A stretch of DNA of 64,000 nucleotides from Mugil cephalus (GCF_022458985.1 NC_061777.1:13729668-13793667), one strand, 5' to 3'. Counted from the first letter of the stretch, positions 22,961-50,441 are shown. Notes: generated by a model not told the origin, from the letters alone. Program-made: numbers and translations.

Positions 22961-25199
22961 CATCAAAGTTTAATGTCACCCTTAAGGTGCCGTGTTACCC
23001 ACTCTGGATCCTCTTCACCGTGCAAATTGATCGGGAGGTCCTGCTGTTTGTCAGCGGCAGAAGGGAAACTAAACACAAACACAGAATCCTCTTATCTGAG
23101 GACGCCCAAGGCCAAAGTTCCTGAAGCTCAAACAGAGAGTCAACGCGGCGGACGCACTCTGCGAGGCTCTGGCGCGCACCCGTTCCCCCCCACATGTCTT
23201 CCCGCCGCCCTGGTTGGAAGAGCGAAAGTGAAGGGGTAGTATTTTCTCGAATTATTTAGCACCTGATTGACAAAAGAGCAGGGAATCTGACCCTGTTGTA
23301 AGGCTCTGTCAGGGCTCGCGTTTCAGTCAACGCAGGCCTGCTTTTGAGCTGGTGTGTTGTCTTTACATGTTTGATCTCTGGCAATTTGACCCACATGGGA
23401 TTCAGATCCAGATGAGGTTTTGTGCTTTGGCCGTTTCAGAATTATATATATATTATCGAACATTTTTGTTTTTACACATTTGTGATGAATTTTTTAATTT
23501 TACAAGTGCTCTTCTGATGCGGCCACACTGTACCTCTGAAACGAATGATTCAATCCATTTTTAGATGCCATTAGCGTACACACTGATCAGCCGCAACATT
23601 ATGACCACTGAAACGAAAAGTAAATGACCATTTTTACTTTACCAGACCAGACCCCATAGCAATGACACTCCTTTATCCCAAACTGATCAACATAGGCCCA
23701 AAACATCCTGTTCCCAGACACCACAGGACACCCTCAGGAGGCCCATGTCCATTCCCTGATGAGTCCCAACTGTTTCAGAGGCGGTGGTCATAATGTTAAG
23801 CCAGATTGGTGTATGGTGGTTAATAAAATAAATAATCAAATGTTCGCCTCACTGGAATAAATCAGTGCCTCAAAGATTTTTTAGACACAATGCCCCTCTT
23901 GTTTTGTGGCATGCTCTGTATGTATCGCTGCCGTTGAAATATTTAAACAATCTTGAGGAGCTGCCAGCGAAGGACAAAAGGGGGGGTTCTCGTGAGCTCC
24001 AGGCTCTGATACCTTCTTCCACGGTGACGGTGCCAGTTGCTTCGCCAAAGGCCAGGAAGAGAGCTGCGGAGGGGTTACTGTGTCGTGTCTGCACGTCTAA
24101 TTAAAGCCAAGGGCGGCTTAAGTCTCCTCACAGAGGCAGATATTACACATGAAAAACGTCGACCCGTGATTCTTGAGTGGCTGCAGGTCCAAATTACAGA
24201 TTTCCAAGTTGCACATAATTTGCACGTGAAGAACCTTCTGCTCTTTTTGGGACGTTCCTCGCCCTTTTTATAATCGCAGGTTTCCTCAAGGGCTGTGTTT
24301 CATTTTTTTTTCTTTCTTCACTTATTCCACCATATCCACTGCTTCATTTACAGTAATGACAGAAACATCGTCAGCAATAGTTTTTATTAAACATGAGAAA
24401 TACAGAACTGTCATTTTGTAAACAATACAGCCGTCATGGAGGAAGCTCAAAGTGTGTGAGGTTCAGAGGAGAATTTAAAGACGACGAGACACTGGCCCAT
24501 AAATCACACAAGCTGCAAATCACACATTTAGTTTAGAGTCATTGACTCAAGCGATGGGGCTTTATAATAATGTTCTTCTTTGGAATAATTTAATCAAATC
24601 AAAATTTAAAGCGTTTAGCCTATTATAACAGAATAACTATCTTATTCAAGAGGTATTTGGGTTATTTCAAATCTTTACATTAAAAGTAAAACGCATAATT
24701 TATGTTATACATATTATTCCTTTAAACAAAATTAAAAAAAGAAGATTATAAAATTATCATCAAATAAATATGTAAACAAAGAGATAGAAGATGTATATTT
24801 ATGTTTATAATTCAGATAACCCGGAAATAAAATGGCATATTCTGCGTTTAGTTTATAGCTTTGTGAATTTGATTCTTAAAGTAAAATACAAAAAGATAAT
24901 ATAAAATAACATTATTCAAAAAAAAAAAAAACTAAAATAAAAGTAAATATGAACGTAAATATAAAGAGAACGGTTTGCTACTCATCAAGTTTACTGGCGT
25001 TTCACTTTGCCTTATTTACAGCACCAAAGATTCTGCTCCTAAAAGACTTAGGGCTCTCACAGCTGCTAAAAAGATGTCGCACAGCGGGACGCATCGAGGA
25101 GGTTCCCCGGGACAAGAACACGGAGAAATAAACTGCACGTCGGAGTGACAAGCGTGAAGAATTACAAGCTGCCCATTTTTTCTTTGCATGTGTTACCTC
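22961..25199. other. Gene-poor stretch between the LRR gene and TMEM119
   Basis: I see no supported coding sequence. It contains one inverted-repeat element (23581-23811) and strongly AT-rich DNA from 24540 to 25000. The right part may belong to the TMEM119 3' UTR if a distal poly(A) signal such as the one near 24385 is used. Confidence 0.55.
23581..23811 (+). repeat. Dispersed inverted-repeat element, copy 3 (both ends intact)
   Basis: The first 28 bases (23581-23608, beginning CACTGATCAGCC) and the reverse complement of 23784-23811 match at 22 of 28 positions, including an unbroken 11-base ATTATGACCAC. TA lies close to both ends, which would suit a Tc1/mariner-type non-autonomous element. 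It is about 230 bp long with no coding capacity. Confidence 0.8.
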
Positions 25200-25205
25200 T
25201 TTATT
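25200..25205 (-). terminator. Candidate TMEM119 poly(A) signal
   Basis: AATAAA on the minus strand lies about 505 bp after the TMEM119 stop. Other candidates exist further left (near 24385), so the choice is uncertain. Confidence 0.35.
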
Positions 25206-25709
25206 CTCTCAGCAAGTTTTAGTCATAGGAAAACATATTCTTAGTAGCACGGCGGTTTTATGTTTGGCTGAACTCGTGCTACTTTAACCACAAATATAAA
25301 CCAAGCGACAGACCACTACGAGGAGTTTTCAGTAAACCAGTCCTTTCAAACTGAAAGGCTCCAAGCTTTCAGAGAAATCAGCCACCTTAGCTCGCGTCTG
25401 CCAGCATCAGTTCTAGGAAACGTAAAATCGACTTGAATCAGTCAAAAAAAATAATAAAATAAAATAAAAAAAATCAGAGTTATGACCAACATTTGTGTGT
25501 TTGCCTCTGTTTAATATTTCACTTCACTTCGAATAAAACACCTAGCATTAAATTTCCTTCAGTGTTTAGATGTGAGGGTTTCTTACATGAGGAATGACAT
25601 CAATTTTTTGACATTTTGCCTTTATGTGTGTGTGTGTGTGCGTGTGCGGAATAATCTCGTTCTAACGCCATGTTCACCTCTTACTCCGACATAATCCCAG
25701 ATCCTGAGC

Positions 25710-26465
25710 CTAGTGGTGGGCTTTTTTCAGGTGGCAGGTGCAGACCGGCTGGCTGGAGCTGGTGCCGGGGCTGGAGCTCTGCTGCACCTCGTCCCTGTGC
25801 TTCGCCTGCTCTTTGCGCTTGGGTTCCTCTCTCCGCCGTTCCACCTCCTCCACGTCTCTGACCTTCCTGGCCTCCTGGCGAGGCGACGACCGGACGTCTC
25901 TCCCCCTCTCCCCCACCAGCGCCTTGGAGGGCGTGCGCAGGTTCTTGGGGGAGGCCATGCCCTGGATCTGGACCCTCTTGACATGGTCGACGGCGTATGG
26001 CCTCTCCTGGAGCTCACTCGAATTCTTGCGTCCTCCTCCGGTTTTGTCGGCCGCGTGCTTCTTGGCCGGATGAGTGGGGGGCTTGTACGCCTCCAGCTTG
26101 CGCTTGTGACTCATGGCAGAGGCGCAGCAGATGATGAAGACCATGACGATGAGGAGGGAGGTCACGACAATGATGATGAGCAGGTGCTCCTGCAGGAAGT
26201 CCACCACGCGGCTCAGGACGAAGTCCTTGAGGCGGATCATGGTGGTGGTGATGGTGTTGGTGAGGGTGGGAGCGCCAGTGGCCGCGGTGACGTGGGCGGC
26301 GGGGGCCTTGGTGGAGAACGAGGACGGGAAGATGAGCTCCGGCTCGGCCTCGTCGCCGCTGCCGTCCATGGTTATGTTGTAGAACAGGGGAGTGGAGTGG
26401 CACACGCTGCAGCACAGTGACAGCAGGGTCACGCAGGCGACGTGGAAAACCAGGCGAGACCTCAT
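25710..26465 (-). CDS. tmem119: TMEM119-like single-pass membrane protein
   Basis: TMEM119 is a type I membrane protein known in mammals as a microglia marker and a promoter of osteoblast differentiation (osteoblast induction factor). The 251-aa frame is one coding exon. The start is the ATG at 26465; the frame is open upstream only as far as a splice acceptor (TTGCAG, exon from 26480), so a 5' UTR intron exists. Residues 1-24 are a signal peptide and 25-75 a short acidic, Ser/Thr-rich ectodomain with one NIT glycosylation site. Residues 94-116 form the membrane helix (rich in I, L and V, ending CCASAMSHKRK). The cytoplasmic tail is basic and charged, ending in a Ser-rich and Cys-containing stretch (CTCHLKK). 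Support is the architecture, the DF-x-R-x-V-DF segment before the membrane helix and the location between ISCU and CORO1C. Teleosts have two paralogues; I cannot say which this is. Confidence 0.85.
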   Translation of the reverse strand: MRSRLVFHVACVTLLSLCCSVCHSTPLFYNITMDGSGDEAEPELIFPSSFSTKAPAAHVTAATGAPTLTNTITTTMIRLKDFVLSRVVDFLQEHLLIIIVVTSLLIVMVFIICCASAMSHKRKLEAYKPPTHPAKKHAADKTGGGRKNSSELQERPYAVDHVKRVQIQGMASPKNLRTPSKALVGERGRDVRSSPRQEARKVRDVEEVERRREEPKRKEQAKHRDEVQQSSSPGTSSSQPVCTCHLKKAHH

Positions 26466-26734
26466 CTTTCCTTCTGAGTCCTGCAACAGCGAGAAGACTG
26501 CGTTTTAGTTTGGAGTAAAATATGTGAAATCTGATCATCTGTGATTAGCCTAGCATTGCAAAAACAAACAAAAAAAAAATGGAGACATGTGGGTGTTGCC
26601 AGCGTGGCTCTGTCGAAACACATCACAAATCTGTCCAACATCTCCTAGACAATGCTAAAATGAATACTGTACATAACAAGCTTGGAGATTACATGCTGTA
26701 ACCGTTAGTGACCAATGACTGGTTGGAGGTTTCT

Positions 26735-26850
26735 CTTACCTTTAGTCAGAGCTAGCTACACTTGCTGTTTCCGGTCTTTATGCTATGCTAAGCTAAGCTA
26801 AGCACCTGAGCTCCTGGCCCTCACTATATATTAACCGTAGCTTATCTAGA
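26735..26850. repeat. Abundant teleost repeat with GCTAAGCTAAGCTAAG core
   Basis: The segment CTGTTTCCGGTCTTTATGCT, then repeated AAGCT units, matches a short repeat I know to be very frequent between teleost genes. It has no coding capacity. Its class is uncertain and its limits approximate. Confidence 0.6.
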
Positions 26851-28531
26851 ATGTATCTCCTCTATCTATCTTCACTCAGGTTTTTCTAGGTTTTCTGCCT
26901 CTCCCTGCCTTGCACCAGATCTATTTTAGCAGGCAGCAGAGCAGCCATTACTTATTTGGGGTGGAGACAGCGAGTTTGGTGCTGAAGGCCTTATAATTTG
27001 TAAAGTAGAGGGAGGCCACCCATCCACCACACCAAAGCCAGGAGGAAGCTATATTCCAAAGAGAGCACAGAGGCGTGGGAGACCCACGGCTGTGGCCTCT
27101 ATATTTACACTGGGCAGCAGCTGCTGTGCACCAGCCCACAGCAGCACAGACCTGATGATATTTCTGCTTCCAGGGAAACCTGCATTTTACTTGCAGTGCA
27201 ACTGACTGAATAAACTCTCAACCCAGTGTTTTTTTTTTCTCCATTATGCTCCGTCTGTCGTTCTCGCCCCCTTTGCACCGGGAAGTCAAGATTTCAGAAA
27301 ACTGCAGCCAGCGAGTCTCTTCCTATATAAGAGCCATTTGACTCCAACGCGTAATTATACAAACTGTAAAGACGAGCTTGTAATCAGCATCGTGCTGTAG
27401 CGACACCGCTCTCATTCACACCATGCCGTCGCCATACTGTGTGAACCCCCCCACCACCCCCCAGCCCTCCCTGTGTGGTCGAACATACATCGTACGGTCT
27501 GCTGGACCAGATGGCAGGCTGGCGCTTCACCCATAGAGACCATCTATAGGACACAGGTCAGCACTGCCCCGTGAATCCCTGTAATTACAGCTAAAATTAC
27601 ATTTCCTGTGTCTCCCTTGAGGGTCGACTTTACCTTCAACTGAAGGCCATCCGGACATCAGACATGCAACTGGTCCTGTTCGTGACATTTATGTATTTTA
27701 TAACCTATTTTATTTTGCCCTAGTCGCTCTGAGTTGGCGCACATACACTCACTTGCCAGAGTGTATGTGGCACACTAGTGACAACAAATGCAACATAAAA
27801 TCCCTGCACTGAAGCTTCACCTCATGATGGTTATTTATTCAGATGAACGTGGAGAGCTGTCGATTCAGCCGTGTTTTATTTTGCAGCACTATTGAGCTGT
27901 GTTGTGTTGTGCTGCCACATGTTTGTATTATTCTGTGTGCTTCGATCCCTGGTACGTGGACAACATGTCCTGGAGCAAACACTGAACTCCAAGTTGCTCC
28001 CAGTGCTCAGCAGCTGGTGTGTGAATGTGTGACTTTAACGCACTTTTAGTCCCGATAGATAGAAAAGTGTAAATCTAGTTTAAGAAACAACTGAAAATGT
28101 CACTCTACAGCCAAGATCCATAGCTTTTTAAATCATCTGTTAGCATCTACATATTACATTTATTATTGTTGTGTATAATGAATTTTTGTACTTCAATTTT
28201 GTGTCATATTTTTTCTTGATTTTGCAAAGTGTGCTTCCATTCATTTTTAATTTCCTCTAAATTTGTACCTTTCTATTTTTTTGTTTCTCTTTCTGTTTTA
28301 TTTGTCTTTATTTGTAGTTTAATTTTACTTTACATTTGTAGATACATTTTTTACACACAAGCCTTTTTTGTCTTCCATTCCTCCAGCACAACAACCCACC
28401 ATTTTTATACCATCTTTGGTTTCTGTCCTCAGTGTGCAAATAAGCGAATCAAATCAAATGGAAAAGATCATTTACATGCTCCAAACTAATGAGAAAGCTG
28501 AATTAATTAAACTGAATATTAGTAGAATAAA

Positions 28532-28555
28532 TAGGTTTTCACTGGTGTACCTAAT
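28532..28555. repeat. Fragment of a GGTGTACCTAATAAA-type repeat
   Basis: ACTGGTGTACCTAATGTTTA resembles the terminal motif of the common fish repeats whose other end reads TTTATTAGGTACACC. Only the end is recognisable. Confidence 0.35.
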
Positions 28556-30247
28556 GTTTAGGCAAGAGGTTCAAATCGGAGTTCTGACAACTCTTTTACA
28601 AATGTGTCAAAACACCAAACATAAGCCTGCATGAGTCACCACCTACAGTGTGTGAAGTATTGGCATTGAGAGTGAACATGGTTTCATATTACTAATTCAC
28701 AAAATAAAGACTCATCATTTAAAAAGAAATCTGAAAGAGTTCCAACAAACATCAGAGAATTCTCTTTTGTCATAAGATGAAAATACTCCCCTCTGACTTT
28801 TCTACCATTCAACCACATTATACTTTCATATTTATGGTTTTCTTACAAATGCACATAAAACTTGACACATAGCACAGCACATTATAACCCTGGTGGGTGG
28901 TATGACCCATAACTGTGCATCGCATTTAGATTTTAATCAGGATTAAATACGGCTTTAGTAGAATAAAATGGCAAAGCTCAAGTACGAGTTGGTCTTCACT
29001 ACTATTCTGGTGCTATTAGTCGCACCAAAAGGAAAACGTTCAAATATGAACCAACTTGATGATCAAATCCGAAGGTCAACACGTCCAAATAACTTCTAAC
29101 TTGGCTCTTTTCTACTCGATAACGTCCACTTTGAGATCACTGCAAACAGAAGTGAGTATAAATGTATATATACTTACAGGATGTGTTATCCCTGTTGTGT
29201 TATCTGAGCCAGAGCAGAAGGAAAAAGGGGGAGACGGCAGCAGGAGGAAAGTAAGAGTGAGAGTTTCCAAGCATTCACCCTCCCAGCTGAGTTATACCGA
29301 TTTTTTTTTTTTTGTTACTGAGGTCTAAAAAGTCTCCTCGCAGCAAATTGATGCCCAACCCTCTATTTTCAGCTTCTTCTCCTCCCTCTTTCTTGAATTC
29401 CCATCTTCACTCTCCATCCTTGTGAATTCACAGCACAGCCATTTGGGACATTTTCACTCAGCATTTTTTTTAATGAAAACTTTTTCATGTTCGTGAGCTC
29501 AGAGCAGGTTAAATGGTGTGGTGATATATGATAAGTGACAGATGCATGGTTCTTTGTTTGGAGTAAAAGTCGAATTTAACACAACATTAGCTTATTTATT
29601 GAAACTTCAGCTTCGTTAAGCTGATGACTGTGAGCGTGTTTTGGCTCCAGAAGTAAAATGTAAAGTTATTCCAGTCGGTGCTTCAGGCCCATGTTTCAGG
29701 GAAATGGGTATTTCTGTTCTTGGCGGGGCGAGTCTCAAAACTTCTCTGCCTCCCACTGAGTCCTCTCTAATTACGTTTCAGCTGATTACAGCCTGTCTCT
29801 ACAGGGCATACAAGACCAGCGCAGGGAGAAAGCAACCCTTTCATCCCAAAACACATGTACAGAGCGAACATATAAACTATGGTCTTTTGGGAGCCCTTAC
29901 ATCGGGATATAAATACGTATGGGGCACTTATTTAACGCTGCCCGTGACCCATGCGTGGTTTCATTGCGCCGTTGCTCTCTGTGAAAGATTAAGTGTGAAC
30001 ATGGTTGCAGTGTTTTTCAGCTTTATGATGCAAAGAAAACAGAGTGTACCATTTCTGTGTCACGTTTTGACAAAACGACCGCACCTCATCAAATAGATAT
30101 GTAGCTAAAAAAAAAAAAAATCCCACTGTGTGAGTGAACGGAGTGATGCTGTAAATCAGATGCTGCAAAAGGACTGAAATACTGTGTTTAGATATTTCTG
30201 ATGACTCATAACGCGTTAGTATTACTACAGCTATTTGCAAAGTCAAA

Positions 30248-30582
30248 TACACTGATGATAATATAACATTATGACCACCTTCCTAATATTGTGTAAGTCT
30301 CCCCTGTGTCTTCCAAACAGCTGTGACTCATCAGAGAATGGACATGGACCTTCTGAGTGTCCTGTGGTGTCTGGGAAAAAAAAATAAAAAATGTTGTCAG
30401 TGGGGACCTTTGGGTCCTATGGGTTGAGATACCAGGTCAACACCTTGTGCTGTTTTTTATGTCTTCTAAATTGTTCCTAAACCGTTTTGTGTGCGTGTGT
30501 GTATCTGTGTCAGGCTGCATCCTGCTGAGCCATCAAGGAGTGTAATTGCTATAGGGTGGGGGTGTCTGGTCTGGTCTAGGTA
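30248..30582 (-). repeat. Dispersed inverted-repeat element, copy 4 (inverted)
   Basis: It starts TACACTGATG, then AACATTATGACCACC, and contains TCCTGTGGTGTCTGG and GGGACCTTTGGGTCC, the reverse complement of blocks in copies 1 and 2. The interior is the most complete of the four copies. The right end is degraded. Confidence 0.7.
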
Positions 30583-31361
30583 CATATGTAAGTAACATCT
30601 GCATGAGTTTCCCAGCAGAACAAGGTGGTTATTTATCTCACCTGTCAGTGGTCATCATGTCTGCTCACACTGAAGACGCGGTTATTGGTCACTTGTAGGC
30701 TGAGCACAGCCGGCGTTGGTAAATGCAAATGGTTCAAAACACAGAATACATGTCGAACACAACTGGATTTAATGACAAGGATGCAGATGTTCTTTAATAT
30801 GTCTGGTTTTTAAATCCAGAACCAAAATAGAATCGGTCCTTTTAACAGGATAAATAATCTAATAAACAAGGCTGTCATAGTTAGCTGCTCTAGTTAACTA
30901 ACACGCCTTAAAACACACCCCTTAATAAGCAAAACTAAAAGTAAACATACAAAAATATATAAAAAGAACTAAACTACTCTGGAAACTAAACTCTCCTGAT
31001 AATACTCATAAGTGAACCCAATTTATCCACAGCAGGAAATAGTCCATTTTCTCCATTTGCTTTAAAAATTCTGGTAATTCAGTTCAACGTTCTGTTGAGA
31101 AACTGCACTCGCAGAGATAAAAATGCTGGTATTAGCTAAACTAGGGGACATTATTTACTACCCTGCTGTGGGGAATGAGAAACAACTTTAGATGCTATGT
31201 AGAAAGTACTTTATGAATGTGTCAAAGGTGAGCACAAGTAAGCACAATCTGAATTTTACATTTATTTTGTATCATACTGTATGTATCTGCACATAATGCT
31301 GTAACCGTAGTCAAAGTAGAATGAGAGCAGATCCAAGGAATAAAAGAGCAGCTGCATCAGT

Positions 31362-31837
31362 CAGTACGTTTACATGCGCGTGAAAAAAAACGATTGCCTT
31401 AATCCGACTTTAACTGGACAATTTAAATGTATGTAAACACGTTACTCCGACCAAAACTGGAGCTTTCCTTATCTAAATAGATTTTCTCTGTCATGTACAT
31501 GCTTAATCAGACTTTTAACTGGACAACACATGTGTGCATGCTCCACAACCGCTGCGCTGGTGTATGACCCCAGAACAAAAACATCTAAGACAGCCGGTCA
31601 CAGTTTATACAGTCGATGCAGAAGAAGAAGGTAAACAGAGCCGGTAGAAGAACCATCAATCTTGTCTGAAATGCCGGTCTGCTGCATGAACGACTCGTTC
31701 ATTATATGACATATTAGGTCAACCAGAAAGGGGACCGTATCAACATGGTATTATCACCACATATCGCCACCTAATGTCGAGGAGGATGACTACATGTTCC
31801 CGTCAGTTATCCAATTTTCTCTGTTGCATGTAAACTA
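31362..31837. repeat. Dispersed element with GTTTACATGC inverted ends
   Basis: The left end reads AGTACGTTTACATGCGCG and the right end TTGCATGTAAACTAGG, whose reverse complement matches the left end over about ten bases. A second partial repeat of the left half (CATGTACATGCTTAATCAGAC) lies inside. I recognise the ends from other fish genomes. It is about 475 bp with no coding capacity, probably a non-autonomous DNA transposon. Confidence 0.6.
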
Positions 31838-32102
31838 GGACAAGGACCACATCCAAAAAGTCAAATTTTGAGCACAGCTCGATTGAGCTGTGCAGGCAAA
31901 AACCACGATTCCACATTTGTCTGAAGACTTTTGGACTTTGTGAAGGCCTTTTACGAGTAGTTCCATGTTAGTGAAACTTTCCAGATAATTTAATTTTCAA
32001 TCAAACCATTGTGAAACAACAACCACAATATTAAGTACTTTATCTTTACGAAACGCAAAAGATAGAAATAAAATTTACACAAGGAGCCCATTTTAAAAAT
32101 TC

Positions 32103-34735
32103 TTTATTAATTTTTTTTATAATCAAGGTTTGATACTTGAAGCAAGAATAATGAACAAAAATGCTGAGCAGACCTCCACACGAGGCTTTCATCCTGGCAT
32201 GTCTTCGTCTGATTCGCTTTCTTGATTTTCATGTGACCTCCGATGTTCTTCATTTCTCATGATGCGTTATGGCAAAGGTGCAAGGAACACAAACAAGGGG
32301 AAACATTTAAAACCCACCTCCCTTACAAATACCCTCTTCAGCACAACCACGAAACAAAAATGAAAAAGACAAAAACAAAACAAAAAAACAGATAAATGGT
32401 CATGTTATTTACACAGCTTTCACTCATTTTCTATACCTTAATTACAAACATACATCTATCTTTCCACAGCACATTTCTCCAACCTACAGTGTCCCTTTGG
32501 GTCGCTATCAACTACTACTCCTCAAAAGCTCTCGTGCCTACAGTGCTATACAGAATCCAGAGTGGCAGTCTGATATAAGACCTGGCAGTATAATCCGTGT
32601 CAGACGTCTCTGTCACTAATAATCTACAACTCACTGCTTAAATTCTTAAAGCCACGATGACTTAGAGATTCTTGGTTTGATGTCATTTAAAAAAACAGTA
32701 ATAAATGTTCTTTATACCCGTACCAAGGTGCAAAATGTCAAAATGTCAGGTTCACAATGCCTCTAAATGAACCCCTACCAGTAATCCAGCCTGGTGACAT
32801 TCAGGACATTAGGAACAGGGTCCTCTGAACATCGTGTTTGTACCACGTATAGCACCTCAAAGTGGTTTTAAATCCAGGCACCTCTCAACTTTTCCATTTC
32901 CTACACAAAAACTACACACAGAACAGTCTCCTACAAACACTTCCAGGCTCACCTCTATGGCACTTTCAGATCTTTACAGTGGTAACAATAATCGAAGGCA
33001 AACAACACAATGAACCATTACCCGTCTCAGCTTCCCACTGGGAAACTACAATTTTCAAACATAAAGGAAATTTAAGCTTTTCTCGGACCAGAGCAACTCA
33101 GGTTGGTCAATTTAATGGCTCCTTGTATTTGTAATGAGTCTACTGAAGTGGGGCATCTGAAAAATAACCATTAAAGAACCATGACGTGGAAGTGCTAAGA
33201 GGGATATAAGCACAGCTGGAACAAGAAACAGGCTAAAAATGAACAGTGGAGTGATAACCCAGTTATTCAATTCTTCTAATTTAGACAAAAGTCCCAGGCC
33301 TTATATTTTATAACCACCCCCCCCTCCCCAAATAAAAAAAAAAGAAACAAAGCAGGAACTTCCATAGTGACAGGTTCCCAAAAGGCCAAAGACATGAGGC
33401 ACATATTCACACACAATCTTAGGCCTTTAAGGTCTACCAAGAACAGTTTCTGTAGCGACCTCCAGCTCCATCACCAGGTGGTTTTAAAACAGTCCAGTCA
33501 ACGTGCGGTTATTTGGTGTCGCTTTGAATCAATTTCCCCCGTTTCGAGTTTGCGCAGAAAATGCCGATCCGAGAGGGCGACAAAAAAATAATCCCACGAC
33601 ACTCGACTGCACCTGCGTGCCGAGCCAGACTGCGGATAAACACAGAGGCTGGCGACTGAACCTCTCAAACTAAACAAAGTTCCTCTGCAGGAAAAATGAA
33701 ACCCTACAAGTTGGTATTTCCATGGGCAGCACATGCACTAAACAACCAACCACCCGGCGTAACAGAGCCACTACAGTAGAGTGTTTACAGGAAGAGGAAA
33801 GGTTTACCCCCCCCCCCTCCTCCTACCAAGAACTGCCAGTGAGATCTGTGGAATGTGTTTGTCATTTTCTTCAGTAAGTGCAGAGTGCATGTTAATGAAG
33901 CAAGGTAGGAAGGAATGCATGTTTAGATGGACTACTGTGTCCACGGTCGGGATAACAGGAAGCAACAGAAATGGAAAGAAAGAGAAAGCAGGCAATGATT
34001 TGTGCAGCGTCAACACAGACGGCAAGAATTTGTCCTTAGTGGTAAGTCTTTGTGACTGGTGTAAACTGTGGCAATGGGAATATGCTCTTTTTTTTTTTTT
34101 TTTAAACTTGAAATGTCAATCTACTCGATTCAGTTTACTCGTTTTAATGTCGTAGAGCACTACTGATGAAACTACCCTTTGGATTTTGAATACCCCCACG
34201 ATGAGAGAGACAGAGAGGAAATACTGTAAAGGAGGTGTAAACAAAATTCCAGATTTGGCAACATTATAATTTTGGGGTATGCTATAATGAAACACTGATT
34301 CCTACCTAAAAAAAAAAACAAAAAAAAAAACACATGATATACACGTAGTAGTAGTAAATGGGGACACTGGAATCTTCTTGGTCATTGTTCTAAAATTGAA
34401 AGAATTATGTAAGACCTTATTTTACAAGTAGACAAAATAAAAAAAAAAGAAAAAGGAATGACTGCCACAGAATAAAAGGAACACAGTTCTTTGTCACCAA
34501 AAAGGGAGAGAGTACTTTCTGTTAAATTTGCCAAATGTCCTTCTTATTCCACCTGTGTTAAACTGAGGGTCGGGGGGGCTGGCTAAGAAAAAAAGTTCAT
34601 CTGGAATGTTGCTAGGGATTGTTGCTAGGCAGGACTCAGACGAAAGACTGTCATTGAGCGATAGGCAGTGACCGTTTCCGCCCATCCACTAGCCAATGGA
34701 ACGTCCTGAATTGTAGCGGGTCGGGCACAGGGTCC
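32103..34735 (-). other. CORO1C 3' UTR with poly(A) signal
   Basis: From the CORO1C stop no coding frame is seen for 2.6 kb. A minus-strand AATAAA (32108-32103) within an A-rich context is a good end, and a 3' UTR of 2-3 kb is usual for this gene in vertebrates. The sequence has long A and T runs and several alternative signals. Confidence 0.55.
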
Positions 34736-49500
<14,765 letters not shown>

Positions 49501-49740
49501 TCAAGATGTGCATTGTTGAAATTAATAAAAATAAAATCGGTAACAATGTTACAACTGATCTCAGTTGAAAACACATTCCAAAAAACAACAAATCTGTTAG
49601 AGACTGAGCATTTTTTCCACACGTTTCCTTCACAGATGCGTTTGATTCTTGAGCAATGAGCTGTTTGAATTTCTTTGAGCAAAACTGAGCACATTTGAGA
49701 TTGTGAATTTAAGATCTATTTGTTAAGGCACCTGATATCA

Positions 49741-49847
49741 GTGGTTGGGTGCAGAGATTATTTTACATTTTTCTCCACTCTCATTTATTCTGTGGTTGGG
49801 TGCAGAATATTTTGAGCCATGTGGCTTCTCCTAATGTCATTTATTCT
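49741..49847 (+). repeat. Diverged tandem duplication, two units of 51-56 bp
   Basis: Units 49741-49791 and 49792-49847 both begin GTGGTTGGGTGCAGA and end TCATTTATTCT, with different lengths and middles. Confidence 0.75.
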
Positions 49848-50441
49848 GGTGGGTGACAAGTTTATCCTGGACGGCACCTTCAACAAGGCACTAATCTACA
49901 AAACAAACTTAGTTTTTCTGTTTCTTTTTGTTTTTTTTATCGTCTTTTACGCCACAAACTTAAACGGCTGATATGCTAACACCATTATCTGTGGCACACT
50001 CAGAGCTACTTCCTACGGAAAATGGGACATACCCAATTCAAACAAAAAAAAAAAAAAAAAAAAAAGGACTTGTGGCCGGCTCAGCAGAAATCTTCACTCA
50101 GACAACAATCCGCTGGCAGACGAGCGCACTTCACAAAACACGCTCATTCAAAACGTTTAGAGTCCCACTGCTCCGCTTACAGCAACAGCCCACTTCCAAA
50201 GAAAAAGCGAAAGCCGCCCGACTTCCCATGAACAACCAGAAACAGGTCCGACCTCACCTGGGAGCTACAGGTACGCAAACACGACTAAGTGGTATTGGTT
50301 TTGTGAAGTCTTTAGATTTTTTTTTTTTGGATACGGCACATGGGAACGGTTTCCCAGCCTGAATCACCATGACCAAAGCATAGCACAGGATGTGGGACAT
50401 GTTTTGAAGGTGGTTTTCCATTGTGTGTGTTTGTGTGCAAA

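Larger units (their letters stand above)
26851..32102. other. Gene-free stretch between TMEM119 and CORO1C
   Basis: I find no supported coding exon. TMEM119 promoter elements are probably in the left part, but its first exon was not located. A near-CArG site (CCTATATAAG, 27323-27332) that could also act as a TATA box lies 860 bp upstream of the TMEM119 start. In human, SELPLG sits here; no Ser/Thr/Pro-rich mucin-like frame is visible. The right part contains three dispersed repeats. Confidence 0.5.

Noticed and set aside
25713-26538. Long frames of 235, 174 and 111 codons over TMEM119
   Set aside because: Shadow frames of a GC-rich coding exon, full of His, Arg and Gly runs.
28545-28590. GGTTCAAATC resembling a tRNA B box
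   Set aside because: No A box at the right distance and no cloverleaf can be drawn; it adjoins a repeat end.
29641-30096. 151-codon open frame on the plus strand between TMEM119 and CORO1C
   Set aside because: It begins at TTG, shows no domain or signal, and nothing around it suggests an exon. Probably chance.
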